Source: MWDV01 sp964634255 (GTDB lineage Bacteria > Verrucomicrobiota > Verrucomicrobiia > Limisphaerales > MWDV01). Taken from it: DNA of 64,000 nt. Position 1 is the first letter of the stretch. Each line of letters opens with the position of its first letter. The notes under the pieces were generated by a model, which was not told the DNA's origin, searched no databases, and worked only from the letters and a program-made list of their open reading frames with translations. Below are positions 17,634 to 25,396 of this stretch, piece after piece. Made by a program: the position numbers and the translations under genes. The stretch is from positions 1 to 64,000 of the forward strand of contig CAZWJC010000006.1 of NCBI GenBank assembly GCA_964634255.1, given 5' to 3'.

Positions 17634-17873
17634 ATGCAGCTGACATTGCCAGAACCGGTCGAAGCGAGGCTCTCGCCACAATCGGCAGCGTTGCACCTGG
17701 CGATTGGCCTGTTCGTGACGGAGGAAGCCACGTTGGGGCAGGCCGCCGAAACCGCCGGACTTTCGCAGGCGGCGTTCCTCAAGGAACTGGGCCGGCGCCG
17801 AATACCAATCCATTATGGCCCCGAGGAACTGGCGGAGGACTTGCGAACAGTTGAAATGTTCTGCGAGCGATGA
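17634..17873 (+). CDS. UPF0175 family antitoxin-like protein
   Basis: The 79-residue protein (MQLTLPEPVEARLSPQSA) has the UPF0175 pattern: a short N-terminal strand followed by a helix-turn-helix-like part, TLGQAAETAGLSQAAFLKELGRRRIP, and an acidic tail. UPF0175 proteins occur upstream of DUF3368/PIN nucleases as presumed antitoxins that bind DNA and autoregulate. The stop overlaps the next start in ATGA, which is typical of toxin-antitoxin pairs. Confidence 0.82.
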   Translation: MQLTLPEPVEARLSPQSAALHLAIGLFVTEEATLGQAAETAGLSQAAFLKELGRRRIPIHYGPEELAEDLRTVEMFCER

Positions 17874-18331
17874 TCGTCATCTCGGATACTTCACCGTTGA
17901 CGGCCTTGTTCAGCGTGGGGGCGGCGGACTTGTTGGTGCAGCTTTTTGGCGAGGTTGTGATTCCGGAGGCGGTGGAGATGGAATTACGGCGGAGTCATCC
18001 CACCCTGCCGCCATGGCTGCGCGTCGCAGCCATAAAGAACAAGGAGAAGGCCGGGAGCTACATGAAGCTTGTGGACAAGGGAGAGGCTGAAGCCATCGCC
18101 CTCGCCGAGGAGATGCAGGCCGATCATCTGCTCATGGACGAGCGCAAAGGGCGTCGTTTGGCGCAACGCCAAGGGTTGCCAGTGGTGGGGTTGCTCGGCG
18201 TCGTGTTGATGGCCAAGCGTATGGCGTTGATTCCTTCCGCCCGGAGTATGCTGCTTCGTCTCGATCAGGAAGCGGGAGTTTTTCTGGCAGCAGAACTGAA
18301 AGAGACAGCCCTCAGAACCGTGGGTGAATAG
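17870..18331 (+). CDS. DUF3368/PIN-domain toxin-like nuclease
   Basis: The 153-residue protein carries PIN-domain acidic residues: VISDTSPL (Asp6), KGEAEAIALAEE (Glu cluster near residue 67) and HLLMDERKGRR (Asp). That fits a VapC-like Mg-dependent ribonuclease of the DUF3368 group. Overlapping the UPF0175 gene by four bases supports a type II toxin-antitoxin pair. The RNA target is unknown. All expected acidic positions appear present, so it is probably functional. Confidence 0.82.
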   Translation: MIVISDTSPLTALFSVGAADLLVQLFGEVVIPEAVEMELRRSHPTLPPWLRVAAIKNKEKAGSYMKLVDKGEAEAIALAEEMQADHLLMDERKGRRLAQRQGLPVVGLLGVVLMAKRMALIPSARSMLLRLDQEAGVFLAAELKETALRTVGE

Positions 18332-18426
18332 CGGGCAGCAGCTTACATCAAGGCCCATTGCGGAAGTGGCGTGGGGAATTGCCGGCGCGTGGACTTTGAG
18401 AAAACGTCTCCTTCGCATCCCCATGC

Positions 18427-18454
18427 TTGCGCGGCTCGCTTTTTCCGCTATAAC
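18427..18454 (+). promoter_or_regulatory. Candidate promoter for the DedA gene with very short leader
   Basis: TTGCGC (18427-18432), 16 bases, then TATAAC (18449-18454, 5/6). The ATG at 18466 is 11 bases after the -10, so the mRNA leader would be about five bases or none. No ribosome-binding site is visible. Confidence 0.42.
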
Positions 18455-18465
18455 CCCGCGCCAAC

Positions 18466-19158
18466 ATGAAACAAATCTTCCAACCGCTGCTCGACTGGTA
18501 TCTGCGCTCACTGGAAACCGGCGGCGGGGCGCTCGTTGCGCTGCTGATGGCCATCGAGAGTTCCATCGTGCCGCTGCCGAGCGAAGTCGTCGTGCCCCCG
18601 GCGGCGCACCTGGCCTGGAGCGGCGGCGGATTGAATTTCTTCGGGTTGCAGCTCACCGGCTGGTCCGCCCAAATCGGTCTGGTCATCGCCGGCGCGGTCG
18701 GATCGTGGCTCGGCGCGACAGTGATGTATTGGGCGTCGCGGCTCGCGGGACGGCCGTTGGTGATGCGTTACGGCAAGTACTTTTTCATCTCGCCGCAGAA
18801 GGTTGAAGGCGCGGAACGCTGGGCCGCCAAGTTCGGTGCGTTTGGCATCTTCGCCGCGCGGTTGCTGCCAGTGGTGCGGCACTTGATCGGCATTCCCGCC
18901 GGCATCGTGCGCATGAACTTCTGGACCTACTCGCTCTACACGCTGGTCGGTTCGGCAGTTTGGTGTGCGGTCCTGTGCTGGCTCGGGGTGAAGGTCGGCG
19001 CGGACATCAGCAAGGGCGAGATGCACAAAGTCACCTTCTGGCTCATCGGCTTTGTGGTGGCGGTGGGCGTGATGTACTACTTCTTCGTCCACCGGCACAT
19101 GCAGGAGAAGTCTGAAGTCCGAAGTCCGGAGTCCGAGGTTCCCCGTTCCAAGCCGTAG
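18466..19158 (+). CDS. DedA family inner-membrane protein
   Basis: The 230-residue polytopic protein has DedA hallmarks: IESSIVPLPSEVVVPPAA (re-entrant region), GSWLGATVMYWASRLAG and FAARLLPVVRHLIGIPAGIVRMNF. DedA proteins belong to the VTT superfamily; some flip undecaprenyl phosphate or other lipids and sustain envelope integrity. The last 17 residues (EKSEVRSPESEVPRSKP) are encoded by an AAGTCCG-type short repeat, so the C-terminus seems to have been extended by repeat DNA. Confidence 0.9.
   Translation: MKQIFQPLLDWYLRSLETGGGALVALLMAIESSIVPLPSEVVVPPAAHLAWSGGGLNFFGLQLTGWSAQIGLVIAGAVGSWLGATVMYWASRLAGRPLVMRYGKYFFISPQKVEGAERWAAKFGAFGIFAARLLPVVRHLIGIPAGIVRMNFWTYSLYTLVGSAVWCAVLCWLGVKVGADISKGEMHKVTFWLIGFVVAVGVMYYFFVHRHMQEKSEVRSPESEVPRSKP
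19107..19150. repeat. Short tandem repeat (AAGTCCG/GAGTCCG) at the DedA 3' end
   Basis: Units of the form GAAGTCY-GAAGTCCG-GAGTCCGAG occur near 19109-19138, ending the DedA gene. The same ATCCGAA/AAGTCCG unit appears in the gspG and gspJ leader regions. It is translated here as SEVRSPESEV. Confidence 0.6.
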
Positions 19159-19219
19159 CAGCGGATCTGCGTCCGTCCTGGACGGATTCGCCAACAGCGG
19201 AATGACCGTGGGCGCGTGG

Positions 19220-20296
19220 CTACAGGATGACGAGATTGTCCCGATGCACCACCTCCACCCGCTGGAGCTTGCGCCCGCGGATGTCGGCCGCGCCAAAGTC
19301 CGTGATGCCGCGGGCGAACTCCGTCCCGTCGCGATCGCAAATCCGCACGACATCGCCGGACGCGAACTCGCCTTCGCAGCGGGTAATGCCCGGAGGGAGC
19401 AGGCTCTTGCCCTTCTCGCGCAAGGCCGTCTTCGCGCCGTCATCCACAATGACCGCGCCTTTCGGGTAATGGAAGAAGGCAATCCAGCGTTTGCGCCCGC
19501 GCAGCCGGTTGGGTTGCGGCACGAACACCGTGCCCTCGGTCTCGCCCCCAAGCACGCGCGCCAGCACGTTCTTCTTCCGCCCGGACGCGATGATCAGCGG
19601 GATGCCGGAGCGCACCGCAATCTTCGCCGCCTGAATCTTCGACTTCATTCCACCCACCGCCGTGGCGCTGTCCGTGCCGCCCGCCATCTTCTCCAGCGCC
19701 CCGTCAATCGTCTCGATGGTGGCGAGGGTCTTCGCGTTCGCTTTGCCGAAGTTCTCGATCACGCCCTCCACGGTCGTCAGGATTACCAGCAAGTCCGCCG
19801 GCAGGAGCGCGGCCACGAGGGCGGACAGCTTGTCGTTGTCGCCGAATTTGATTTCCGTGAACGAGATGGCGTCGTTCTCATTGATGATGGGCACGACGCC
19901 GCGGCCCAGCAGCGTGACGAGCGTGTTGCGGGCATTAAGGTGGCGCTCGTGGTGTTCGAGATCGTCGTGGGTGAGCAGCACCTGTGCGACGTGCAATCCG
20001 TGCTTCGCGAACAACTGCTCGTAGATCGCCATCAGCCGCGATTGACCAACGGCGGCACAGGCCTGGAGCTCGGCGAGTTCGCTCGGCCGCTTCTCGTAAC
20101 CGAGCGCGCCCATCCCGGCGCCCACGGCGCCGCTGGTGACAAAGATGATTTCGCGGCCGGCGCGGCGCTGCTCCGCCATTTGCGCCACCAGTTGTTCCAA
20201 CTGCGCCGGGTCGGGCTGCTTCCGGCTGTCCGTGAGCACGCCCGTTCCGACCTTTACCACCACGCGAGAGATGTCCGTGAGCAATTTGCGTCGCAC
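19220..20296 (-). CDS. proB: Glutamate 5-kinase with PUA domain
   Basis: ProB phosphorylates glutamate in the first step of proline synthesis. The 358-residue product has the amino-acid kinase fold (RVVVKVGTGVL, VTSGAVGAGMGALGY, NENDAISF, FGDNDKLSALVA, GTGGM-like VGGMKSKI) and a C-terminal PUA domain (GAVIVDDGAKTAL..SLLPPGI). The frame stays open for 79 codons upstream, but that part is repeat-containing and has no family similarity. The GTG at 20296 gives the normal RRKLLTDISRVVVKVG start, although no good ribosome site precedes it. Confidence 0.95.
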   Translation of the reverse strand: MRRKLLTDISRVVVKVGTGVLTDSRKQPDPAQLEQLVAQMAEQRRAGREIIFVTSGAVGAGMGALGYEKRPSELAELQACAAVGQSRLMAIYEQLFAKHGLHVAQVLLTHDDLEHHERHLNARNTLVTLLGRGVVPIINENDAISFTEIKFGDNDKLSALVAALLPADLLVILTTVEGVIENFGKANAKTLATIETIDGALEKMAGGTDSATAVGGMKSKIQAAKIAVRSGIPLIIASGRKKNVLARVLGGETEGTVFVPQPNRLRGRKRWIAFFHYPKGAVIVDDGAKTALREKGKSLLPPGITRCEGEFASGDVVRICDRDGTEFARGITDFGAADIRGRKLQRVEVVHRDNLVIL

Positions 20297-20520
20297 GCCG
20301 GGAAGGTAGAAAAAAGCCGGGGAAAGGAAAAACAAAAGTGGCGGGGTTCGGCAGCGCCGGCGCGGACGGGCACGGCCGTCAAAGGACCGCGACCAGTCCC
20401 TGGTCACAGCACCCAGGAATGCAAGAAGCGTCTTGTTAGTGCTGAACGCTTTCTCCGCGACTATGCGCTGCGCGCCGGGACGGCGCGCAGTCCGGGGAGC
20501 CGGCGATCTGTTGCGGAGAC
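20297..20520. repeat. Intergenic palindromic repeats upstream of proB
   Basis: This stretch holds two perfect hairpins: GACCAGTCCCTGGTC (20391-20405, six-base arms) and CTGCGCGCC/GGCGCGCAG around a GGGAC loop (20468-20490, nine-base arms). The GGGAC loop also occurs in the repeat inside prmC, suggesting one family. No gene is supported here. Confidence 0.65.
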
Positions 20521-20549
20521 TTGAGCCAACCAATTGTCACCCCTACCCT
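20521..20549 (+). promoter_or_regulatory. Candidate leaderless promoter of the deoxyribosyltransferase-like gene
   Basis: TTGAGC (20521-20526), 17 bases, TACCCT (20544-20549). The ATG at 20556 follows the -10 by six bases, so transcription would begin at or next to the start codon. Confidence 0.42.
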
Positions 20550-20555
20550 CGCGCC

Positions 20556-21413
20556 ATGTCAGTTCGCAAACGCAAAGACGGCCTGCTGCAAGGCGCGCGG
20601 GTGTATCTCTCCGGGCCGATGGATTTCGTCGCGTCGCGCGCGGCGGAGAAGCAGTCCGGTTGGCGCAATCGCGTGGGCGAGTTCCTCCAGGCGGCGGGCG
20701 TCACGGTGTTTGATCCGTGGTTCAAGCCGGACGTGCGCGGCCTGCACGAATACGGCCGCGAGGACGTGAAGAGCGGCGAGCGCATCAAGGCTCGTTGGAC
20801 CTACGCCGGCGGCCGCCGCGGCGCGCAGGAACGGGCCGCGTGCGCGGCGCAGTTCTGGGAAACGCTCCACATGGACCTGCGCATGGTGGACACGAGCGAT
20901 TTCATGATCGCCTATTGCCCGACGAACATTTACAGCGTCGGCACCCCGCATGAGATCATCACCGCCACAATTCAGCACAAGCCGGTGCTGTTCGTCAGCC
21001 CACCGGTGGAGTTCCCCACGCTGCACGCCCTGCGCGAGCACCTGGCGAACGACCCCGCCGGCGCGGATTTGCTGGCGCGGCTGGAAAAGGAAATCCCGAT
21101 CAAGGAAAACCCGCGCGGCATCCCGAGCCTCTGGTATATGCCGCTGGTGGGCGGGGAGAATTTCTTCGATGGCTTCGGCTTCGCGCCCTATCGCAAGCCC
21201 TTCGGCTGGACGCAGGAAATCCCGCTGGACCGGCACGAGCAGCGTTTTCCGCCAAAGCGTCCGTTGCTGCCATTCGTCGAGCAGCTCAATCAGGCCCTGC
21301 CGAAGCGGTGGGATGAAAAGCTGGCAAAGTTTGTGCCGAACGACGACTGGCTGCTCTGGGATTTCAGCGCGAAGAAAGCCCGCGGCAAGCGGGTGGAGAC
21401 GATTCGCCGCTAA
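20556..21413 (+). CDS. Nucleoside 2-deoxyribosyltransferase-like protein
   Basis: The 285-residue protein begins with a short basic segment, then ARVYLSGPMDFV, which resembles the first strand and nucleotide loop of the nucleoside 2-deoxyribosyltransferase/DUF4062-like Rossmann fold. Later HMDLRMVDTSDFMIAYCPTNIYSVGTPHEI matches the family pattern in which an Asp precedes a variable loop and a substrate-contacting Glu follows a Gly-Thr-xx-Glu turn. The C-terminal 120 residues are an extra, family-specific region. The reaction is inferred from the fold only. No base-modification genes are nearby. Confidence 0.6.
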   Translation: MSVRKRKDGLLQGARVYLSGPMDFVASRAAEKQSGWRNRVGEFLQAAGVTVFDPWFKPDVRGLHEYGREDVKSGERIKARWTYAGGRRGAQERAACAAQFWETLHMDLRMVDTSDFMIAYCPTNIYSVGTPHEIITATIQHKPVLFVSPPVEFPTLHALREHLANDPAGADLLARLEKEIPIKENPRGIPSLWYMPLVGGENFFDGFGFAPYRKPFGWTQEIPLDRHEQRFPPKRPLLPFVEQLNQALPKRWDEKLAKFVPNDDWLLWDFSAKKARGKRVETIRR

Positions 21414-21549
21414 GCCGTGCTTCCGGCGTCTTCGTCGGAAAACCACTCCCGCTTCCGGTGACGATCGTGTTGTCGGAGGAATCTTGCCGCTACACGGGCA
21501 GGCGTTTGTCCCTTGCCGGGGCAAAGCCCGCCTGACAGAGTTTGTCCGC

Positions 21550-23442
21550 ATGAACGCACGTCGTCGCCTCGCCTGCGCCTTAATCGTGGTCTTCGGCTTC
21601 TGTGTACCCCGCTTGTTAGCGGATGAGAACGCCGCCTGGCTCGCCGAGCATTACACCAAATACGAGCACCGCATTCCCATGCGCGATGGCGTTCGCCTGT
21701 TCACGCGCGTCTATGTGCCCAAGGACGACGCGCAGGCGTGGCCGATCCTGCTCACGCGCACCCCCTACGGCCTCAAGCCGTATGGCTCGGACAACTACAC
21801 CGATCCCTCCGGCTCGTTCCAGACCCTGGCAAAGGACAAGTTCATCCTGGTGACGCAGGACGTGCGCGGGCGCAACGGCTCCGAAGGCGAGTTCATGAAC
21901 GTGCGGCCCTTCAATCCCCAGAAGACCGGAAAGGAAACGGACGAGAGCTCGGACGCCTGGGACACGATTGACTGGCTGGCGAAGAACGTGCCGCGCAACA
22001 ACGGCAAGGTCGGCCTCTTCGGCATTTCCTATCCCGGCTTCTACACCTCGATGGGGATGATTGACAGCCATCCGGCGCTGCGGGCCGCGTCGCCGCAGGC
22101 GCCCATCGCCGACTGGTTCGTAGGCGACGACATCCATCACAACGGCGCGTTCCTGCTCTCGCAGAATTTCGGGTTCGCCTACTGGTTTTGGCAGAAGCTG
22201 GAAGACCCGCTGCACGAATCGACGAAAGACTTCAACTACGGGACGCCCGATGGCTACGACTTCTTCCTGCGCATGGGGCCCTTGGCCAACTCGGACGCGC
22301 GACTGCTCAAGGGCCGGGCGCCGGAGTGGACGGAGTTCTTGAAGCACTCGACCTACGATGCCTACTGGCAGGTGCGGAACATCCGTCCGCACCTCCGGAA
22401 CATCCGTTGCGCCGTGCTGACGGTGGGCGGTTGGTTCGATGCGGAGGATTTGTTTGGCGCGCTGGAGACGTATCGCTGGACCGAACGGCAGAACGTGGGC
22501 ATCACCAACGTGCTCGTCATGGGGCCGTGGGCGCATGGGGAGTGGGGGCGCGGCGCCGGCGACAGGCTCGGCCCGGTCAGCTTTCACGCCAAGACGGCGG
22601 AGTTCTATCGGGAGAAGATCGAACTCCCGTTCTTCCGGCACTTCCTCAAAGGCGACACGAACAGCGCGCTGCCCGAGGCCCAGGTGTTCGAGACCGGGAC
22701 GGACGAATGGCGGCGATTCGACGCCTGGCCGCCTCCACGCGTTGCCGCGCGCACGCTCTACTTCCACGCCGGCGGAACGCTTGCTTTTGATCCGCCGACG
22801 GACCCGGCGCCGTCGGCCTTCGACGAATACGGGAGCGATCCGGCCAAACCGGTGCCCTATTCAAACGACAAGTCCACCGGTTACGTGCACGCCTATCCCG
22901 TCGAGGACCAGCGCTTCGCGGCATCGCGCCCGGACGTGCTGGTCTACGAAACCGAACCGCTGGAGGAAGACCTGACGTTGGCCGGCCCGATCAAAGCGAC
23001 GCTGCACGTCTCGACCACCGGCACGGACGCGGATTGGGTGGTGAAGCTGATCGATGTCTATCCCGGCGACTTCCCGAATCCCGATCCCAACCCGACCGAA
23101 GTGAAACTGGGCGGCTACCAGCAGCTTGTGCGGGGCGACGTTATGCGCGGCAAGTTCCGGAACAGCCTGGAGAGACCCGAGCCGTTTGTGCCGAACCAAG
23201 TGACGAAGGTGGAGTTCACGCTGCCCGATATTTGCCACTGTTTCCGCCGCGGCCATCGCGTGATGGTGCAGGTGCAAAACTCGTGGTTTCCGCTGGTGGA
23301 CCGCAACCCGCAGCAGTTTGTGAACATCCCGACGGCGCAGGCGGAGGATTTCCAGAAGGCCACGCACCGGGTGTTTCGCGCTGCCAACGCCGCCTCCTCA
23401 CTGACCGTGTCCGTACTGCCTCCGCCCAAACCGGAACGCTAA
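21550..23442 (+). CDS. CocE/NonD family exported hydrolase (X-Pro peptidase/ester hydrolase-like)
   Basis: The 630-residue protein has a signal peptide (MNARRRLACALIVVFGFCVPRLLA-DE) and the CocE/NonD alpha/beta hydrolase plan: YEHRIPMRDGVRLFTRVYVP, LTRTPYG, then the nucleophile elbow FGISYPGF. The acid and histidine regions are VGGWFDAED and MGPWAHGEW. The C-terminal jelly roll (LTLAGPIKATLHVSTTGTDADWVVKLIDVYP...CFRRGHRVMVQV) is complete. Relatives hydrolyse alpha-amino acid esters, acyl-amides or X-Pro peptides. The start at 21550 gives the signal peptide. Its last two codons form part of the repeat bracketing the next gene. Confidence 0.88.
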   Translation: MNARRRLACALIVVFGFCVPRLLADENAAWLAEHYTKYEHRIPMRDGVRLFTRVYVPKDDAQAWPILLTRTPYGLKPYGSDNYTDPSGSFQTLAKDKFILVTQDVRGRNGSEGEFMNVRPFNPQKTGKETDESSDAWDTIDWLAKNVPRNNGKVGLFGISYPGFYTSMGMIDSHPALRAASPQAPIADWFVGDDIHHNGAFLLSQNFGFAYWFWQKLEDPLHESTKDFNYGTPDGYDFFLRMGPLANSDARLLKGRAPEWTEFLKHSTYDAYWQVRNIRPHLRNIRCAVLTVGGWFDAEDLFGALETYRWTERQNVGITNVLVMGPWAHGEWGRGAGDRLGPVSFHAKTAEFYREKIELPFFRHFLKGDTNSALPEAQVFETGTDEWRRFDAWPPPRVAARTLYFHAGGTLAFDPPTDPAPSAFDEYGSDPAKPVPYSNDKSTGYVHAYPVEDQRFAASRPDVLVYETEPLEEDLTLAGPIKATLHVSTTGTDADWVVKLIDVYPGDFPNPDPNPTEVKLGGYQQLVRGDVMRGKFRNSLERPEPFVPNQVTKVEFTLPDICHCFRRGHRVMVQVQNSWFPLVDRNPQQFVNIPTAQAEDFQKATHRVFRAANAASSLTVSVLPPPKPER

Positions 23443-23475
23443 TGGGTGACCACTCACGCTAACGGGTGACCCGTT
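23437..23475. repeat. Left repeat block of a possible 1.5-kb cassette
   Basis: Two direct copies of CGCTAAYGGGTGACC occur at 23437-23451 and 23457-23472. The second extends into a palindrome, AACGGGTGACCCGTT (23461-23475). An inverted copy lies at the right side (24915-24928). The first copy overlaps the stop codon of the CocE-type gene. Confidence 0.65.
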
Positions 23476-23722
23476 GAACTCCGAATCCCAAGGGCGTACG
23501 GGAATTGATTCTCGCGCAGCGCGGACGGGAGTGAGGTGAAATGGAGTGAGAGGTCGATGCTGTTTCCCAGAACCGTTGCGGCGATGCGGAGGGGTGTAAG
23601 AATTTGCTGGAAGACGGGTCGAGGAGTCTGGTGGAATCGGCGTGGATGGCTATGATCAAATCAGCTTTCAGATGGGGAATTTCCAGGACCCATCGACATA
23701 CTGAGTTCCCGGAACTGCTCAC
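23476..23722. other. Noncoding leader region of the orphan gene
   Basis: No gene is supported between the left repeat block and the ATG at 23723. Base composition becomes less GC-rich here than in the flanking genes. No clear promoter was recognised. Confidence 0.4.
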
Positions 23723-24865
23723 ATGATCACGACGAACCTCATTCTCACTTTGGTGTTGTCCAACTGCAACGAGTTCGCATCGAGATTGGAGCTCCCGTTC
23801 AAGTTGCCGCTGACGGCTGCCGATGTGAGCTACTTCAAGATCAAGGAATTCTATCCCAGCCTGTGGGTCACTGTTGGCGTAACGAACGGTTGCTGGTTCG
23901 ACTTCCAACGTGCGCATCTTTGCCGTTTCAGGGATCCCCTTACGTTGCACGACCGATTCCCGGGCACGAATCACTTGGGCCGCAAAGCGGTGTTGACACG
24001 TGAAGGGGCTCTGGCCTTGGCTCGTCAACGGGTGGCTCAACTGGGCTATGCGCTGGAGGACCTCAACATGGACCTCCAACCGGAGGTGAACCAGAAGTTT
24101 GCAGATGTGCCCCATTACGAGTTCACTTGGTACGAGCCCAATTGCGATCGCGAATACGACCCGCCCCCAGCGGTCACTGTGGAAGTGGACGCGGCAGATA
24201 AGTGCATTCGCTACCTGAACCTGAGCTCCCTCCTTTTCATAGCGAGCCCTGATCCGGACGTTCCGGGATTGGCGGAGTCGAAGGATGCCGACTGGCGCGG
24301 TCAGCTTAACCGGTACGCGCCCGAGATACTCCTTGACCCACGCAAAGTGGCTGAGTCGGAGGTTCTGGATGCGCTTGCGTACATCCGATCCTTCAGCCGA
24401 GTCCTCGCGCTTCCCCTGAAGGCGCCGGACTCAACCAATGCGGTGCAACATGCCGGTATCTCATACCGCACCGGGCCACGCCGGCTCGCCGTTCGACTGA
24501 CGAACGGTTACGTATTCTACTGCGACATGGACAGGAAACGGGTTGACGCGTTTCACAATGGGAAGGCCTTTTTCGCCCAGTTACACGTCCGACTGCGGGA
24601 TTACGTGGGAGAGGGCAAGATGACTGAGAAGGAGGCCATCACCTTGGTTCGCGATGCTGTCGGCAAGCTCGGGTACGGTATGGGCAGGCTGATGCGAGGG
24701 AAGCCGGCGGTTCGGAAGCCGAATGTGCAGAGCAAGCAGAACGTCCCCCGAGTCCACTTTTCCTGGCAGCAGGGCAAGAACGGCATGCTTGAGCAGGAAG
24801 TCAGGGCTGAGGTGGACTTGGCAACGGGGCAAATTGTGTCTTTGAGCGTTGTCGATGACCGGTGA
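23723..24865 (+). CDS. Orphan protein with two PepSY/YcdB-like repeats
   Basis: The 380-residue protein matches no enzyme family that I recognise. It contains a visible internal duplication: residues about 90-175 (LTREGALALARQRVAQLGY, PHYEFTWYEPN, AVTVEVDAADKCIRYLNL) align with about 290-380 (MTEKEAITLVRDAVGKLGY, PRVHFSWQQGK, EVRAEVDLATGQIVSLSV). Helix-strand-strand units like these are typical of PepSY or YcdB/YcdC domains, which are usually extracytoplasmic. The N-terminus (MITTNLILTLVLSNCNEF) is a weak signal. Lower GC than its neighbours and the bracketing repeats suggest separate acquisition. Confidence 0.6.
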   Translation: MITTNLILTLVLSNCNEFASRLELPFKLPLTAADVSYFKIKEFYPSLWVTVGVTNGCWFDFQRAHLCRFRDPLTLHDRFPGTNHLGRKAVLTREGALALARQRVAQLGYALEDLNMDLQPEVNQKFADVPHYEFTWYEPNCDREYDPPPAVTVEVDAADKCIRYLNLSSLLFIASPDPDVPGLAESKDADWRGQLNRYAPEILLDPRKVAESEVLDALAYIRSFSRVLALPLKAPDSTNAVQHAGISYRTGPRRLAVRLTNGYVFYCDMDRKRVDAFHNGKAFFAQLHVRLRDYVGEGKMTEKEAITLVRDAVGKLGYGMGRLMRGKPAVRKPNVQSKQNVPRVHFSWQQGKNGMLEQEVRAEVDLATGQIVSLSVVDDR

Positions 24866-24914
24866 AACGAGGGGAGCCATGGCGCACTGCGCGTCCGGCC
24901 GTCAACGTCAACGA

Positions 24915-24928
24915 GTCACCCATTAGCG
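24915..24928. repeat. Right inverted copy of the cassette repeat
   Basis: GTCACCCATTAGCG (24915-24928) is the exact reverse complement of CGCTAATGGGTGAC at 23437-23450. With the bases before it, its complement CGCTAATGGGTGACTCGTTGA closely matches the second left copy. The region 24866-24994 otherwise holds no gene. Confidence 0.7.
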
Positions 24929-24994
24929 GGAGCGGTCAAGTGGGAAAAAGGATTTCCGGCAGCGACCCCAAGCGCGCGGTCGCGCCCGGTGGGA

Positions 24995-25396
24995 TCATTC
25001 GAAGGAGGATTCCAACTGTTTCATGCGGGTATAGACCGGTGAACCCGGCTTGGTGCGCGCCTTCACTTGCGCAAAGATGCGCTGCGCCTCCTTCGGGTTG
25101 TCCCGCGACACCGCCACGCAGAAATCCAGTTCAATCCAGGCCTTGCGCGGGTCCTGGATGGAGGGGCCGTAGGTTTCCAGCCATTTGCGGAACGTCCCCA
25201 ACCCCGCCTGCTGCGCCGCCTTCAGGGACGAGTCCAATTGCGACGGCATGCCGGCAAGCTGATCGCCATGCACCACGACCTTTGCTGCGGCTTCCTTCGT
25301 ATCCTCCTCGTCGCGCACCTTCTCCCAATACACAAAGAGACTGTAGGCGAGGTAGAGAACGATGATGATGATGCCGGCGGTGATGAACTTGGTCAT
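24995..25396 (-). CDS. Small membrane-anchored protein of unknown function
   Basis: The 133-residue protein starts MTKFITAGIIIIVLYLAYSLFVYWEKVRDEED: one N-terminal transmembrane helix (about residues 5-24), then a soluble, probably periplasmic, helical domain. The latter has ELDFCVAVSRDNPKEAQRIFAQVKARTKPGSPVYTRMKQLE, which resembles a single TPR-like helical pair. The start overlaps the murA stop by four bases, so it is co-translated with murA. No named family is recognised. Confidence 0.72.
   Translation of the reverse strand: MTKFITAGIIIIVLYLAYSLFVYWEKVRDEEDTKEAAAKVVVHGDQLAGMPSQLDSSLKAAQQAGLGTFRKWLETYGPSIQDPRKAWIELDFCVAVSRDNPKEAQRIFAQVKARTKPGSPVYTRMKQLESSFE

Noticed and set aside
20297..20533. 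79-codon N-terminal extension of proB
   Set aside because: The extension has no family similarity and covers intergenic hairpins; the start at 20296 gives the normal glutamate kinase N-terminus.
21480..21545. Imperfect inverted repeat GGCAGGCGTTTGTCC/GGGGCAAAGCCCGCCTG before the CocE-type gene
   Set aside because: Pairing needs bulges on both sides; it may be a decayed repeat but is too weak to list.
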